Shown here: one piece after another, positions 52,501 through 62,564 of the stretch | How the letters are laid out: each line of letters begins with the position of its first letter | Numbering within the stretch: the stretch's first letter is position 1 | Origin: Oxyruncus cristatus | Lineage: Eukaryota > Chordata > Aves > Passeriformes > Cotingidae | Direction: 5' to 3' | NCBI GenBank assembly: GCA_013399855.1 | Contig: VXAY01004289.1 | Location: 1,430,243-1,494,242, forward strand | DNA: 64,000 nt | Made by a program: the position numbers and the translations under genes | Notes under the pieces: model-generated | What the model was told of the DNA's origin: nothing | What the model saw: only the letters and a program-made list of their open reading frames with translations | The model's database searches: none

Positions 52501-55500
52501 TGTAATCGGTGTGGTTATTGGGAAAACAGATGTCAGAAGCTTTCCAGACCGAAAAAGTACAGTCCCTTTTAATTCTTTTTACTTCATTTGCTTAAATAGT
52601 ATGACTTGGCATAGATGGCTGGAATCAATATTTAAATGATAAACAGACTCCTCAGTGTAAAATGGATGGAATAAAAATGCACACACGCACAAAAAACTGT
52701 GTGTGTTTGAGAACCAAGATGAAAAAGCAGCATTAGTTTGGCTAAACCTTATCAATCAGAAACTGGAAAAGCTCCATCATGGAAGAGTTTCAGGCTCTGA
52801 AGTTGGTACCAATATGAACCCCCCCTTCCATAAATACTGTTGGAAGGGATCAGGTGGATGGGGTGGCATTAGCCCCTTCCTGAACACCAGTGTGTTCCTG
52901 CACAGCCTGCTGACCTCTAGTGGGCGGAAACTCACGGCAAAACCGAGGAGAGCACCGAAACAGTAGTTCTTATACATATATTCCAGTTAGAAATGAAGCT
53001 GTGCCAAGAACTGTAACAGTGCTGTTTGGTTTCGCAGACATCGGGTCCGAAAGGTGCACCTTCAATTTTACCATCCGTGACTCACCGACTTACTTCATAA
53101 ACGTGCAGTCCTGGGGCAGAGAGGAGTATATCAGATCCCTGGCAGAAAGCTTCAGGGTTGGGGACTGTGGTAAGTCAGAGTTGATTCTTGCCACATTTCT
53201 GTTTGCGTGTAAACCAGTGTTTTGTGTTGGTGGCTTTGCTGTGTTTTTTTTCTCTGAGGACTCAGAAAACAGTCTAATTGGAAACAAATTGTTCAGTTAT
53301 GTTAAGTATAAAGAGGAAAGGAACAAGATTTCGAGGATTTAAACTCAAAACCAGTAAATATGTCAACAAAAAGACCAGGCACAAACCCACTGGGTGCAGC
53401 CACTCAGAACTGGCCTGCGGTTAATGAGTCTGAAGTCTTACATTATATTGACTTCTTATAAATGATTAAAAATAAACTCTGTAGTTTGTCCTCCCTTAGT
53501 TACAGATATGACTATGATTGTTCATAAAACCACAACAAAAATCTTGTCTTTACTTACAGTGTGTGCTTTTATCTTGTTAAATTAAGAGAAAGCCTTTGCT
53601 GCCCACAGTTGTTTGGGCAAAACTTGTGACCATGCAGAGTACACACACAAAAACTTAGGGCTGTTGTGTTTCCACTACGTGTCTTGAGGACTCATGGGGC
53701 ACTTGGGCCATAACACGAGCTGTCTGGACAGATGTGGTTTTCAGCATGAAAACATTTGGCAGTTGTTCTTTCACACACCTTTTCCTTTCCAAACCAACCT
53801 TGAAACCAATAATTTTTAGAGCAATCTCTCTTTCTATGTATCTATAAGCAATTTTCTGACATAACTAACATGGCTTATCAATGTTTTGTTTTAGTTACAA
53901 TCGAAAATCCTTTAATTCAGTCGAAGGAAGCAGAAAGGGAAGAAAAATTCAACCCTGTAACTCCTAGGTAAAATTTAGAGTGGTAGTTTTTTCCAGAAAA
54001 ATCAAAGTTGACACTTGCTTTTGTTATCAGCCAGTTGCAGCACTTGGTAGAAATATTTGGGGTTAGTCTTCTTGTGTAGCTGTGCCTTCCTCCCTGTGTT
54101 CATGTCTGGTCAAATAATCTCAAAGGGGAATATATGTCTCAGTATATGGTGATAAAGTAATTATGTTCTTTGTAACTACACAGAGTAAATTTCATTCTTT
54201 GAGTAAAGTCTACTCAAGCTTTCTCTTTCTTGAGGGAAAACAATAAAGGAATGAAGTTGTATTCTCACAAGAATTAGCATTTTACCCTGTTGATACACTG
54301 GTGAGTGCAATGCTGATGCTGTGATTCGCTCTGTGCACTCTCTCTAGTTGCTACAAATTACTGCTCAGTGAAAATCATTCAGTGGTCAAAACTTCCTCAT
54401 GTTTTGAAACGGACACCAGGCTCCTTTCTCTGCTGCACCTGCCTGTCAAGGACCCTCAGGATTATTATTCCCTGGGGGATATCATTGCCAACGGACAAAG
54501 CCTCAATGGAAGAATCCTCAATGTGCTCGCAGCTGTGATGTCAGTAAGTCAAGGAGCCCCAACAGAGTGGTACCATGAGTAACTTTATTGATAATATGGA
54601 TTTTGGGCCTCAGAGTGGACAGGACTCAGTAGGGTGGTTCGTTCAGGTTGGAGCCACTTCAGTTGAGGGACAACAATCACACACACCCTTCGAGATTTTT
54701 ATCAACAGCATGAGGGGGGGAATTTAGTGGTCTCGTTTTTTAGTAGCCTGCAGAGTTTTTTTTTTCCCCTCCTTCTTCTAACTCTTCTATTTTCAGGGTT
54801 ATTACTTTTATTCTCCTAAACACTTAGTAGAGGAGAGGTGACTGCTTCTCTTTCTTCTTAAAGGTTGGGGAGCCAAAGTACTTTATGACTTCAGACAAAA
54901 GGAAAGGCCAGAGGTGTGAAGTGAAGCTGTACGATGAAACAGAGAGGTCTTTTCCAATAGTATGGTAAAACATCTTTTCATTCACTAAAACACACAAATT
55001 AATGCAAGAGAAGGTACATAAATTAACTGTAACACACCTGTTATAACACTGGTTTTAATTTAAATGCATTGGTATTTGGGAGGCAACTGTGATGAGGCAG
55101 CAATGTAGACTGAAGAGAGACTTGCAAAAGAGATGCATTAAAGTGGCCTTGCATATATTGTGCAGTTTTATGGCTTGCTGACAGCCTGCTGGCTCACGAA
55201 TGGCCAAATGAAGCTTAGCTCCAAAGAGTTCCTTTTTTAATGTGGACATTTGAACTAATTCAGGAAACGGCATTTAAAACCAGCTGCAAAGGCTGTATGT
55301 TCCTTCCACAAACTGGGGAGGGGAAAGAGGAATGTGCTTTGTGTTTAAAGGCAAGCAGAATTAACAAGTGGAATGGAAATGGGTTGGAAGAGTTTTTAGA
55401 CATTTAAAATAATGCAGAAACACTTTGATACAACTTTGGCCATATTTTCAAACTCTATCCTGTTTACAAACACAACTATATCCATACCATTTATGCAGGT

Positions 55501-58500
55501 AAACAGTAACTTATTTAAGAGGAACATTTGCATTTTGCCTGTAGTCTGTTCAATAAACTCGCGCCTTATCTATGTGCAAGGACAGGTGGGGATGTGGTGA
55601 TTCACTGGCCCTGGGTTTGCTGTTTGGTTGAAAAATGACTTCAATGACCTTTGTTCCCTCCAGAGAAGGAGCAAGACAGCACTGCACTGTGTGAGCTATG
55701 AGCTGTATTACCATCAGTGGGATGTTTCACATGGTTGATACTCACAAACACAAAATAAACATCCACAGTGTGAAGTCCTCCAGCCCCTGGGCTGCCACCA
55801 GTGTTAATCTGGAGCAGCACCTCCAAGAGCCTTGTCTCAGAGCTGGTACTTGAGCAACAGAGTTGTAGAGAAGGGATTTCAGAGCCCATCAGTGAAGAGC
55901 TGGCTGAGCAATGTCAGATGGAAATAAAATATCTTAAATCTTTCTCCAGGGATTAAGGAAAAAACCCACCAGAACAAATCCGTGCTTTGGCAGTGTCCTT
56001 GCCAGCCAAATTTAGGAGGAACTGAATGAGATTTTATCAGGGGACCTAAGCATGAAATTACCATTTTGAGGGATACCACTGACCTCACCCAGTCTCATCA
56101 TGCACAGCTACAAAGATTCCAGTGTTGGAAAGTGGCTGAACATCTGGCCAAGGGAACTGAGCAATCAGCCTGGCCCCCAGCACAGGCTCAGCTGACAAAC
56201 ATGTCAGCTGGGATTTGCTTTAGTTAGAAATTACTTTTATCACAGCTCTGAAACACACATAGCATTTTTCCAGGTATACTCTGCATTTCATCACTTACTT
56301 TGTCCTGCTTGGCATGGGATAAAATAGGGCCTGGGTTAGACTGTACAGAAAAGTTACTTGCCCAGAAAGCATCCTGCCTGGCTGTGGATACACATGGAAT
56401 TGCACTGGCATGTGTGTGTAACAAAGAAGTTCTGTCCCCTTTGACTAATTTTATTTTCACTATATTATTTAGTAGTTAAGTGCTAAACAGTTTGAGTGCT
56501 CTTTCAAATATGTTTTGATACCTTCACTTTTGTTTAATTTAGTTGGGATAACGAATCCATCCAGCTGGCACAGAGTTGGATCCCTCAAGAAACAGGTATA
56601 ACAGTCTGGTTTTTGTTTTTACTGTAGTTCTTAATGTCATTCTACAGTAACAGGTTGGGGTTTTTTGTGCACAGTTATTTTTGCATCAGATGTGAGAATA
56701 AATTTTGACAAATTCAGGAACTGTATGACTGCAACTGTGATATCCAAAACCATCATAACAACTAACCCAGGTAAGAGCTGCTGGGGTATTGCTTTGGTAC
56801 TAATAATAATTATAGGCTATAATGCGTTCTTTAATCTATTGGAAGTCTAGTTTCTTCTGCTTGTTTGTCTCACAAAGCTCCCTGCTTTTTGTCTGATGTA
56901 ATGACCAATGCCTTTGGTTTTCACCCTGATTTGATTTATTTTATTTATTTTATTGTATTTTATTTATCTGAACAGCCTTCACATATTCAGCACAGAACTA
57001 ACAGTTAAACTAAAACAGAGACAAGTTACTCTTGGCTGATTCCAAGAGCCAATGTGTTGGTGCAACCAGAACACAAAGTTGTAAAATATAGTGCTGCTGT
57101 TATTTTTCCATGCACCATCCCCTAATAACTTTTAAAAATACATCTTCAGAGACAGCAGAAGCAAATGTTCTCTTCAGCTTCATCAAGGACAGTGCCCAGT
57201 CAGGAGCTTTGCATGACAGAATGACAGAGCAGGCAAACGAATCCATTCACTGTAAGTATGGATGCAGACACTGATTTTATTTAACTACATCCTGTGGTTT
57301 CCCAGTGCAGCTGCAAGAATCCTTGCTCTGTGTGCTCAGAGAAACAAAGCTCAGGTACAGCCTGGCTCAGTATTGAAATCTGGAATGCTATGATTGGGGC
57401 TGTCCCTTATTTTAATAATGAGGTATCTTCAGTTGACTGTGCCAACTGCAGCCTGTCTGGTGTGTTCTTTCTGTCCTGAATAAATATGAAAAACTGAGAG
57501 GGAAAGTTTGGGGTTTTTTTTGTTTTGTGGTTTTTTTTTTTTTTTGTCAAAAGTTCATTTTGAGGGATACAAAGATTAAATGGTAGATATTTTCCTGACT
57601 TTAGTTCCCTTTTGTTTGACTTTTTCAACAGGAAGGTGTGGGGGGCTTTTCTGATGCTTTAGATCAAATCCTCTCCTTTTTATGACCTTCAGATCCTTTG
57701 TTGCTGTTGCTCTTCCAAATTATTTCTTGCTCAGACCCACTTAACATGTCTTTTTTTTTAGTGGAGACTATAGTTGATGTTTATACAGTGGAACAGCTGA
57801 AGGAAAAAGCTCTCCAGGGTGATGGGAAAGCTGACCCTGTCTATGGCATTATTTATGGCTACATTTCCACCCTGGACATTGATGATAATGTATCCAAAGT
57901 TATGCGCAACAGATGGTGAGCAACTGCTTCAAATTGTATTAAAAACTGCTTGTCCTCCTTCCCTGACCCAAATGAGATGGAACACTATTTTAGTCCATTT
58001 CTGGAAAAGAAATAAAGCTCCTCTGGAGGATGCCATGTGGATTTCTGCTGTGTAGACTTCCACAAGTAGCAAGGAAGAGGAGTTGGCTCCATGAAGGACT
58101 TGCTCTTTCTGGTCCTAGAGCCAAGAAAAAAGAGGCCATTTTGTCCCAGACAGACTTGAAAGTTTAGAAGATGAGAAATATTTTTAAGGACAAAGTCTCT
58201 TGGGAAATCTCAGTCTAGAAAAATGTTTCAAGCAAGGAGGAATTGCATATGTGCATTAATTATCATCTTATGTTTCAGCTCGATCTGCCGGTTCGTCGTG
58301 AACAAAATGTCAAACACTTGCACTTTCTGCAGCGACGTCTCTCCAGAGCCAAAGTCAACCTTTGCAAGCTTTGACATCCCTGTGGATGTGACAGATCACA
58401 CAGGAACTCTCCACTCCTGCTACCTGTCTGACTGTGTGGCTGAGGAGACGTTAGGCTGCACAGTAAGTAGAGAGGAATTAGGGTGTTATTTGAGCTGCAC

Positions 58501-59408
58501 TGTGAAGCCTGATAACAATTACAAATGTATGTCAATGTTCTTTGTGTGTGTGTGTACAACAGTTTAAAAAATTGCACCTATGTATAGACATACACAGAGC
58601 TTTTTAACAAGTCCAAAGTTAGAAGTCAGCAGCTGCTAATAAGAATTGTGTTAAATGCAAGAGTGAACACCCAATTCGAAATATTGCTTTATTTTAATTC
58701 ACACTTTTCTGAGAATGTGGTTGGAAATCCCTAACTTTCATTCTCAGTTTATTCTGGTTAATTTGACTGCCTAGGTACATTATCACACCAAACACTATGT
58801 TAAAATAGAAAAATACATCTTAGAAGTGTATAAAAAAAGTGCAGGATGCTCTTTTCAACATCATTTTGTTGTGGAGTTGTTGTAATCACATGCTGAAGTT
58901 TCCGGGGTGTCCTGTTAACAGGTCCATGAATTCCTCATGCTGGAAGACGACCAGAAGACTGCACTGAAATGGCAACTTCTCTTGGAACGAAGCAAGATTT
59001 ATTTCAAAGTTAGTATTTAGTCTTAATTTAAAACAGGGGCTCTTTTTCACTTTTAAACTTGCCTTTTTCAGCAGAACTGTTCTTACTCTCCCATCTCCCC
59101 CTCCTCTGTCCCTATTTCCCCGACAAAGCAAATGTTTTCCTTCAGCAGTGACAGGTATATAGCACAAATGTGCACTCATACAGGAAACAGTGTAAAATAC
59201 GGATCCATCTGTCAATCACGCTGTGTGACATCTGAAAATAATCTATGCCAAAGTGCTGTACAGCAGTGAAAACAAAGACCCCTAATTATTTTTCCAGGTT
59301 ACTTTGTCATCCAACTGGAGAACCGGAATGAAAGTGAATCTTCTTTCCTGCAAACTGGCAGATCCTGTGGAGGCAAGTCAGAGCTTGTTGGGAAGAGACT
59401 GGAAATAA
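49487..59408 (+). CDS. MEIOB: Meiosis-specific with OB domain-containing protein (13 coding exons, intact)
   Basis: Paralogue of RPA1 that binds single-strand DNA in meiotic prophase with SPATA22 and RPA, and is needed for double-strand-break repair and crossover formation. Thirteen exons join without frameshift into 471 residues, the same length as human MEIOB. Recognisable segments include [20 protein letters not shown] near the N terminus (first OB fold, about 20-110), [20 protein letters not shown] (about 150-170), [20 protein letters not shown] (second OB fold, about 170-260) and [16 protein letters not shown] (about 295-310). The C-terminal OB region has a zinc-ribbon-like C345-X2-C348-X10-C359-X2-C362, then [20 protein letters not shown]. 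The start ATG has A at -3 and G at +4 and follows a splice acceptor by a few bases. MEIOB converges with FAHD1, as in mammals. Confidence 0.96.
50091..50175 (-). mobile_element. Short CR1 3' fragment, antisense (MEIOB intron 1)
   Basis: TTTGGCTTGGAAGGGACTTA, CTGCCATGGGCAGGAACACC and TTCCACTAAACTAGGTTGCT; about 85 bp. Confidence 0.8.
51446..51604 (+). mobile_element. CR1 3' fragment, sense (MEIOB intron 1)
   Basis: GAGAAGCTGTGGCTGCTCCA, GTGTCCAAGGCCAGCCTGGA, CTGCCCATGGCAGGGGGTGG and CCATTCCAGGTTTCCATGA. Sense to MEIOB, in the 2.9-kb intron 1, oppositely oriented to the 50.1-kb copy. Confidence 0.87.
52499..52556 (+). CDS. MEIOB: MEIOB coding exon 2
   Basis: After TTTTTCAG; encodes [19 protein letters not shown] and the first base of Asn. 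The donor GTACAG at 52557 is weak (no G at +5). Phase 1. Confidence 0.92.
53038..53169 (+). CDS. MEIOB: MEIOB coding exon 3
   Basis: After TTTCGCAG; completes Asn, then [19 protein letters not shown] up to SFRVGDC. Donor GTAAGT at 53170. Main part of the first OB fold. Confidence 0.95.
53895..53967 (+). CDS. MEIOB: MEIOB coding exon 4
   Basis: After GTTTTAG; encodes [20 protein letters not shown] and PVTP with two bases of Ser. Donor GTAAAA at 53968. Confidence 0.94.
54348..54543 (+). CDS. MEIOB: MEIOB coding exon 5
   Basis: After CTCTCTAG; encodes [20 protein letters not shown] through NVLAAVMS, the longest exon. Donor GTAAGT at 54544, phase 0. Confidence 0.95.
54864..54964 (+). CDS. MEIOB: MEIOB coding exon 6
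   Basis: After CTTAAAG; encodes [20 protein letters not shown] through FPIV and two bases of Cys. Donor GTAAAA at 54965. Confidence 0.94.
56543..56595 (+). CDS. MEIOB: MEIOB coding exon 7
   Basis: After TTTAATTTAG; encodes [17 protein letters not shown] with split codons at both ends. 53 nt. Donor GTATAA at 56596. Confidence 0.93.
56675..56770 (+). CDS. MEIOB: MEIOB coding exon 8
   Basis: After GTGCACAG; encodes [20 protein letters not shown] through TIITTNP, among the most conserved parts of the protein. Donor GTAAGA at 56771. Confidence 0.95.
56934..56968. repeat. (TTTAT)n microsatellite
   Basis: Interrupted TTTAT pentamer run in MEIOB intron 8. Confidence 0.85.
57150..57251 (+). CDS. 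MEIOB: MEIOB coding exon 9
   Basis: After CATCTTCAG; encodes [20 protein letters not shown] through ESIH, a more variable linker region. Donor GTAAGT at 57252. Confidence 0.92.
57514..57546. repeat. T-rich simple tract
   Basis: T8 and T16 runs separated by GTTTTGTGG in MEIOB intron 9, about 215 bp before exon 10. Confidence 0.85.
57762..57915 (+). CDS. MEIOB: MEIOB coding exon 10
   Basis: After a T9-AG acceptor; encodes [20 protein letters not shown] through MRNR and two bases of the first zinc-ribbon Cys. Donor GTGAGC at 57916. Confidence 0.95.
58279..58462 (+). CDS. MEIOB: MEIOB coding exon 11
   Basis: After ATGTTTCAG; completes Cys345 and encodes the other three zinc-ribbon Cys (348, 359, 362) and the segment ending AEETLGCT. 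Donor GTAAGT at 58463, phase 0. Confidence 0.95.
58922..59008 (+). CDS. MEIOB: MEIOB coding exon 12
   Basis: After TGTTAACAG; encodes [20 protein letters not shown] through KIYFK, 29 codons, phase 0. The donor GTTAGT at 59009 lacks A at +3. Confidence 0.93.
59298..59408 (+). CDS. MEIOB: MEIOB coding exon 13 (terminal)
   Basis: After TTTTTCCAG; encodes [29 protein letters not shown] and a short lineage-specific tail, then TAA at 59406-59408. Confidence 0.93.
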   Translation, partial: VTLSSNWRTGMKVNLLSCKLADPVEASQSLLGRDWK

Positions 59409-59757
59409 GAGATTATGCTATTCACAATGGCTAGGAAAAAGATTTCCTTCCCTGTGCTCACAGAGGTGCAATTCTTTTGTTGTCAGGTTTTGCCAAGTCT
59501 GTTATGATGGTAAAGAAGAATATGCATTATTAATACCTGTAAATGGCCTTCTGGGTTGATCTTCAGGTGATTATACTTCAGAAAGTAACTTGGGCCAAGC
59601 TTAAAAGTTTAGTTCTACCAAAGTCAACCCCTTCCAAGGGGGGGTGGAAGGTTTCTTCACTCAGCTGAGATCTCTGAAAACATCAGAAATAACAAATAGG
59701 TCAAGAGAGATCTGCTGACTTCTGTTTTAATTGCCTTGCTACTTTTGTGTTAGTTTA

Positions 59758-59767
59758 AATAAATAAA
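59758..59767 (+). terminator. MEIOB: Two overlapping AATAAA signals, MEIOB 3' end
   Basis: AATAAATAAA holds two canonical poly(A) signals about 350 bp after the stop codon, followed by a GT-rich element (GAGTTTGTGGTGCACCTTGG) about 20 bp on. It predicts cleavage near 59785. Confidence 0.75.
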
Positions 59768-59789
59768 GACCCACTTTGAAACACTGCCT

Positions 59790-61480
59790 GAGTTTGTGGT
59801 GCACCTTGGTGAGTCCAAACATGGAACTTGTGGCAACAGAAGAGGTGACTCTCTTTGGGGCAGACTCAGGCTTATTAGAACAGTCATCGATTAGCAGTGC
59901 CCTCTGACAAGCAAACCATCAGCTGAGACTGTGAGCAGCAGAGAGGAACAGACTCTTCTTCACCAAAGTAGCTGTGCTTCACTGGACATAAAGAACCCAG
60001 GTATGTATATTTTGCCTTTCTCCATGTATTTTTTCCCCTATTTAATCTATTTCTGTCCTTAGCTTCCCCTGCCATTGGTGTATTTGCTGCATTCTCCAGT
60101 CCTCACCTTCTGAGCAGGTTGGGACTCAGCCTGTTTCACAGTGGGAGATGCCACAGCTCTCCTCCTGCAAGGGATTTGTTATGCCAGGACACCCTGAGGA
60201 ACTCGAGTCACCCTCATGCCCCTACCTACCCTTAAAGCAACAGAGAAAACAGCCCCAGAAACAGTGAATTCTGACAAGAATCTCCCAGGATTGCATCCCC
60301 TTCTCCCACGGGTGGGACAAGGGACTAAACACCCCAAAAAAACGCCGCCAGTGCTGGGCCACTGCACCCCTGTTGTAGCAATAAATGAGTCAACATTTTC
60401 CAGCCATAACAGTTCAGATTCTGAAGTGAATGTTTCCAATAATTTAATCCCAGTTTGGCTCTGCTGTCAATGCAGGGCTGGAGACCGAACTGCACATGAT
60501 GCATTGCTGCTGTCACCATAAACGGGAATGTTTGACAGGCACAAGGAAATGCAAATAGGACAGTAAGTTAATTCCATCCTTCCTCTTCCAGAATTGTTCA
60601 CCCTGATGTCTAGTTTAATTCTGCAACGTTCTGCTTTCTTTTCGCAGTGTGACGTGCAGCACCCTGGACCATGCAGCTCGCATAGAGGTGCTTGACTTGG
60701 GGAGACAGGAATTTTCTCTGTAGAATCCCCCACTTTCAAGAACAAATCTTTTCCTAGCAATTATTAAGATGTGACTCCAGTAAATGGAAGCGTTTAACTT
60801 TGGTGCTTGCACGTATGTAAAAAACCTATTCCATCTGTTTCTGTCAGAAACGAGTCAGTTCTGTGCAACCTTTGAAAATGGTAAGTTTTGATGTTTGTGG
60901 GGGGAGGATTTTCTTAATTATATTTTACAACTCACTCTGTCACTCCATGGAATTGAAAGGGAACTGGCTGTCATGCAGACTGGTGGGGAGTGTTGGATCG
61001 GCTGGAGTTTGGGACTAGGGAAAGTTTCACAGCATGGCTTTGAGCAGCTGGAAATACTTAAAACCTCCAACTGCTGCACTGCATTGTCTAAGTAACAGCA
61101 ATTGCTGCAGTTACATTTTTATTAAAATTGGATTTAGATCAGTAAAAGCAAAGACAAATTTACTGGTGATCTTTACCCATGAGCCTCTTTATTCTCGATC
61201 TTTTGTATTATTTCACTTTCAGAACATATTTAAAGATCAGCTTAGGACAAAACCAGTCTGCCAAGCATCTGGCACACTTCCTGCTGCATTTGCCCCTTGG
61301 AGTGGGAAGAAAAGCCATCCTCATTTAATTTGTAAGTTTGGAAAATGCAGGAGAAATTGTAAAACTAATCAAAAAATCATACGTCTTTCTTTTGTAGAAC
61401 ATCCCAGGAAACTTTCTGTGGAGCTGCAGTTCTTGATTTACTGTTACACATATACCTCCTCCATCACCACTTTGTTTGAT
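59790..61480. other. Convergent intergenic spacer MEIOB/FAHD1
   Basis: About 1.7 kb of mixed unique sequence between the two converging 3' ends. No gene is recognised; short open frames on both strands have no family resemblance. The right part may be FAHD1 3' UTR if a distal poly(A) site is used. Confidence 0.6.
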
Positions 61481-61488
61481 CAAGAATT

Positions 61489-61494
61489 TTTATT
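61489..61494 (-). terminator. FAHD1: Candidate FAHD1 poly(A) signal
   Basis: TTTATT on the + strand reads AATAAA on the FAHD1 strand, about 125 bp after its stop. Further copies at 61188-61193 and 61118-61123 could act as distal sites. The choice cannot be made from sequence. Confidence 0.4.
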
Positions 61495-61618
61495 TTTAGG
61501 CAATACATTGGCAAAGCTCAGATCATCACAGAAGAGAAGGACACACAGCTCTTGTGCCATGGAAGTGTTTGTTCACCAGATGTTCCCCAAGGAGCCTTGT
61601 CCCAGGCAGGCTTCTGGT

Positions 61619-62290
61619 TTAGGATCCCCGTGTTTGCTGGGCAACCTTAAACCGCATGGAGAGCACATCCCTGATCCCAGCCTCTATCTCATCGTTGGCC
61701 TCCACGGGCCCAACTCCTTTGGGAGACCCCGTCAGAATCAAGTCCCCTTCTTCCAGGGTGAATATTTGACTGATGTAGCTGATGAGATAAGGGATGGAGA
61801 AGATCATGGAGGAGGTGTCCCCCTCCTGCCTCAGCTTTCCGTTCACCTTGAGCCAGATCTGCAGCTTGTGAGGGTCTGGGATCTTCTCCTTGGGCACGAA
61901 GTCACTGACCGGGCAGGACGAGCCGAAGCCCTTGGCCAAGGTCCAGGGCAGCCCCTTCTTTTTGCACTCCTCCTGCGTGTCCCTGGCCGTCATGTCCAGG
62001 CACAGGGCATATCCCGCCACGTGCTCCATGGCAGCCTCCCGGGACACGGCCTGGGCCCTCTTGCCGATGACCACCCCCAGCTCCACCTCGTGGTGCAGGT
62101 TGCGGCAGTAGTAGGGCCGCAGGATGGGAGAGCCTTCGCGCACGTAGGCCGAGGAGGGCTTGAGGAAGAAGAGGGGCTCCGTGGGCAGGGCGCTGCCCAT
62201 CTCCTTGGCGTGCTCCGCGTAGTTGCGCCCCACGCACACGATGTTCCTGCCCCACTCCCAGAAGCGGGACAGCGGTTTGGAGGAGGCCAT
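61619..62290 (-). CDS. FAHD1: Acylpyruvase / oxaloacetate decarboxylase FAHD1, single exon
   Basis: Mitochondrial enzyme of the fumarylacetoacetate hydrolase superfamily; the human protein cleaves acylpyruvates and decarboxylates oxaloacetate with Mg2+ or Mn2+. This intact 223-codon intronless frame starts MASSKPLSRFWEWGRNIVCV and ends with TAA. Metal ligands fit Glu68 and Glu70 in NLHHEVELGVVIG and Asp99 in YALCLDMTARD. The lid His27 and Glu30 lie in NYAEHAKE, and the catalytic-site Lys120 in PWTLAKGFG. PKGVGPVEANDEIEAGI near the C terminus is also family-typical. Length fits human FAHD1 (about 224). Codon use is strongly G/C-ending, as expected in a CpG island. It is convergent with MEIOB and divergent from the probable HAGH start. 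Confidence 0.97.
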   Translation of the reverse strand: MASSKPLSRFWEWGRNIVCVGRNYAEHAKEMGSALPTEPLFFLKPSSAYVREGSPILRPYYCRNLHHEVELGVVIGKRAQAVSREAAMEHVAGYALCLDMTARDTQEECKKKGLPWTLAKGFGSSCPVSDFVPKEKIPDPHKLQIWLKVNGKLRQEGDTSSMIFSIPYLISYISQIFTLEEGDLILTGSPKGVGPVEANDEIEAGIRDVLSMRFKVAQQTRGS

Positions 62291-62361
62291 GGCCGCGGCG
62301 CGTCTCCTCCCCGGGGCAGCGCGGCCGCCCTTGGGCTGTCCTTGCCGGGCCGCGCTCGGCG
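62291..62361. promoter_or_regulatory. Compact divergent promoter FAHD1/HAGH in a CpG island
   Basis: Only 71 bp separate the FAHD1 start codon from the candidate HAGH ATG. The interval and both flanks (about 61900-62900) are very rich in G, C and CpG (GCCGCGGCGCG, CAGCGCGGCCGCCC, GCCGGGCCGCGCTCGGCG) with no TATA box. The human genes are also head to head. Exact start sites are not visible. Confidence 0.6.
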
Positions 62362-62424
62362 ATGCTGCCGCTCCTCCGCCTCCTCGGCCGGGTCAGCGAA
62401 CGAGCGGCGGCGGGGGGGCCGGGC
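62362..62424 (+). CDS. HAGH: Probable HAGH exon 1, 5' part (cut by gap)
   Basis: A frame beginning MLPLLRLLGRVSERAAAGGP runs into the assembly gap. It is Leu/Arg/Ala-rich without acidic residues except one Glu, as in a mitochondrial targeting presequence. It lies where synteny expects the first exon of hydroxyacylglutathione hydrolase (glyoxalase II), which hydrolyses S-lactoylglutathione. None of the metallo-beta-lactamase core (THXHXDH) is present in the window, so the name depends on position. A different frame from ATG 62289 (MAAARLLPGAARPPLG) is an alternative start of similar character. Confidence 0.4.
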
Positions 62425-62564
62425 NNNNNNNNNNNNNNNNNNNNNNNNNNNNNNNNNNNNNNNNNNNNNNNNNNNNNNNNNNNNNNNNNNNNNNNNNNNN
62501 NNNNNNNNNNNNNNNNNNNNNNNNNNNNNNNNNNNNNNNNNNNNNNNNNNNNNNNNNNNNNNNN
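62425..62564. other. Assembly gap (140 N)
   Basis: A run of N in extremely GC-rich sequence. It probably removes the end of HAGH exon 1 and its donor site. Confidence 0.98.

Noticed and set aside
60860..60900. Donor-like GAAAATG|GTAAGT downstream of MEIOB, as an extra exon
   Set aside because: MEIOB already ends in a normal stop with two poly(A) signals at 59.76 kb, and no matching acceptor or coding continuation is seen.
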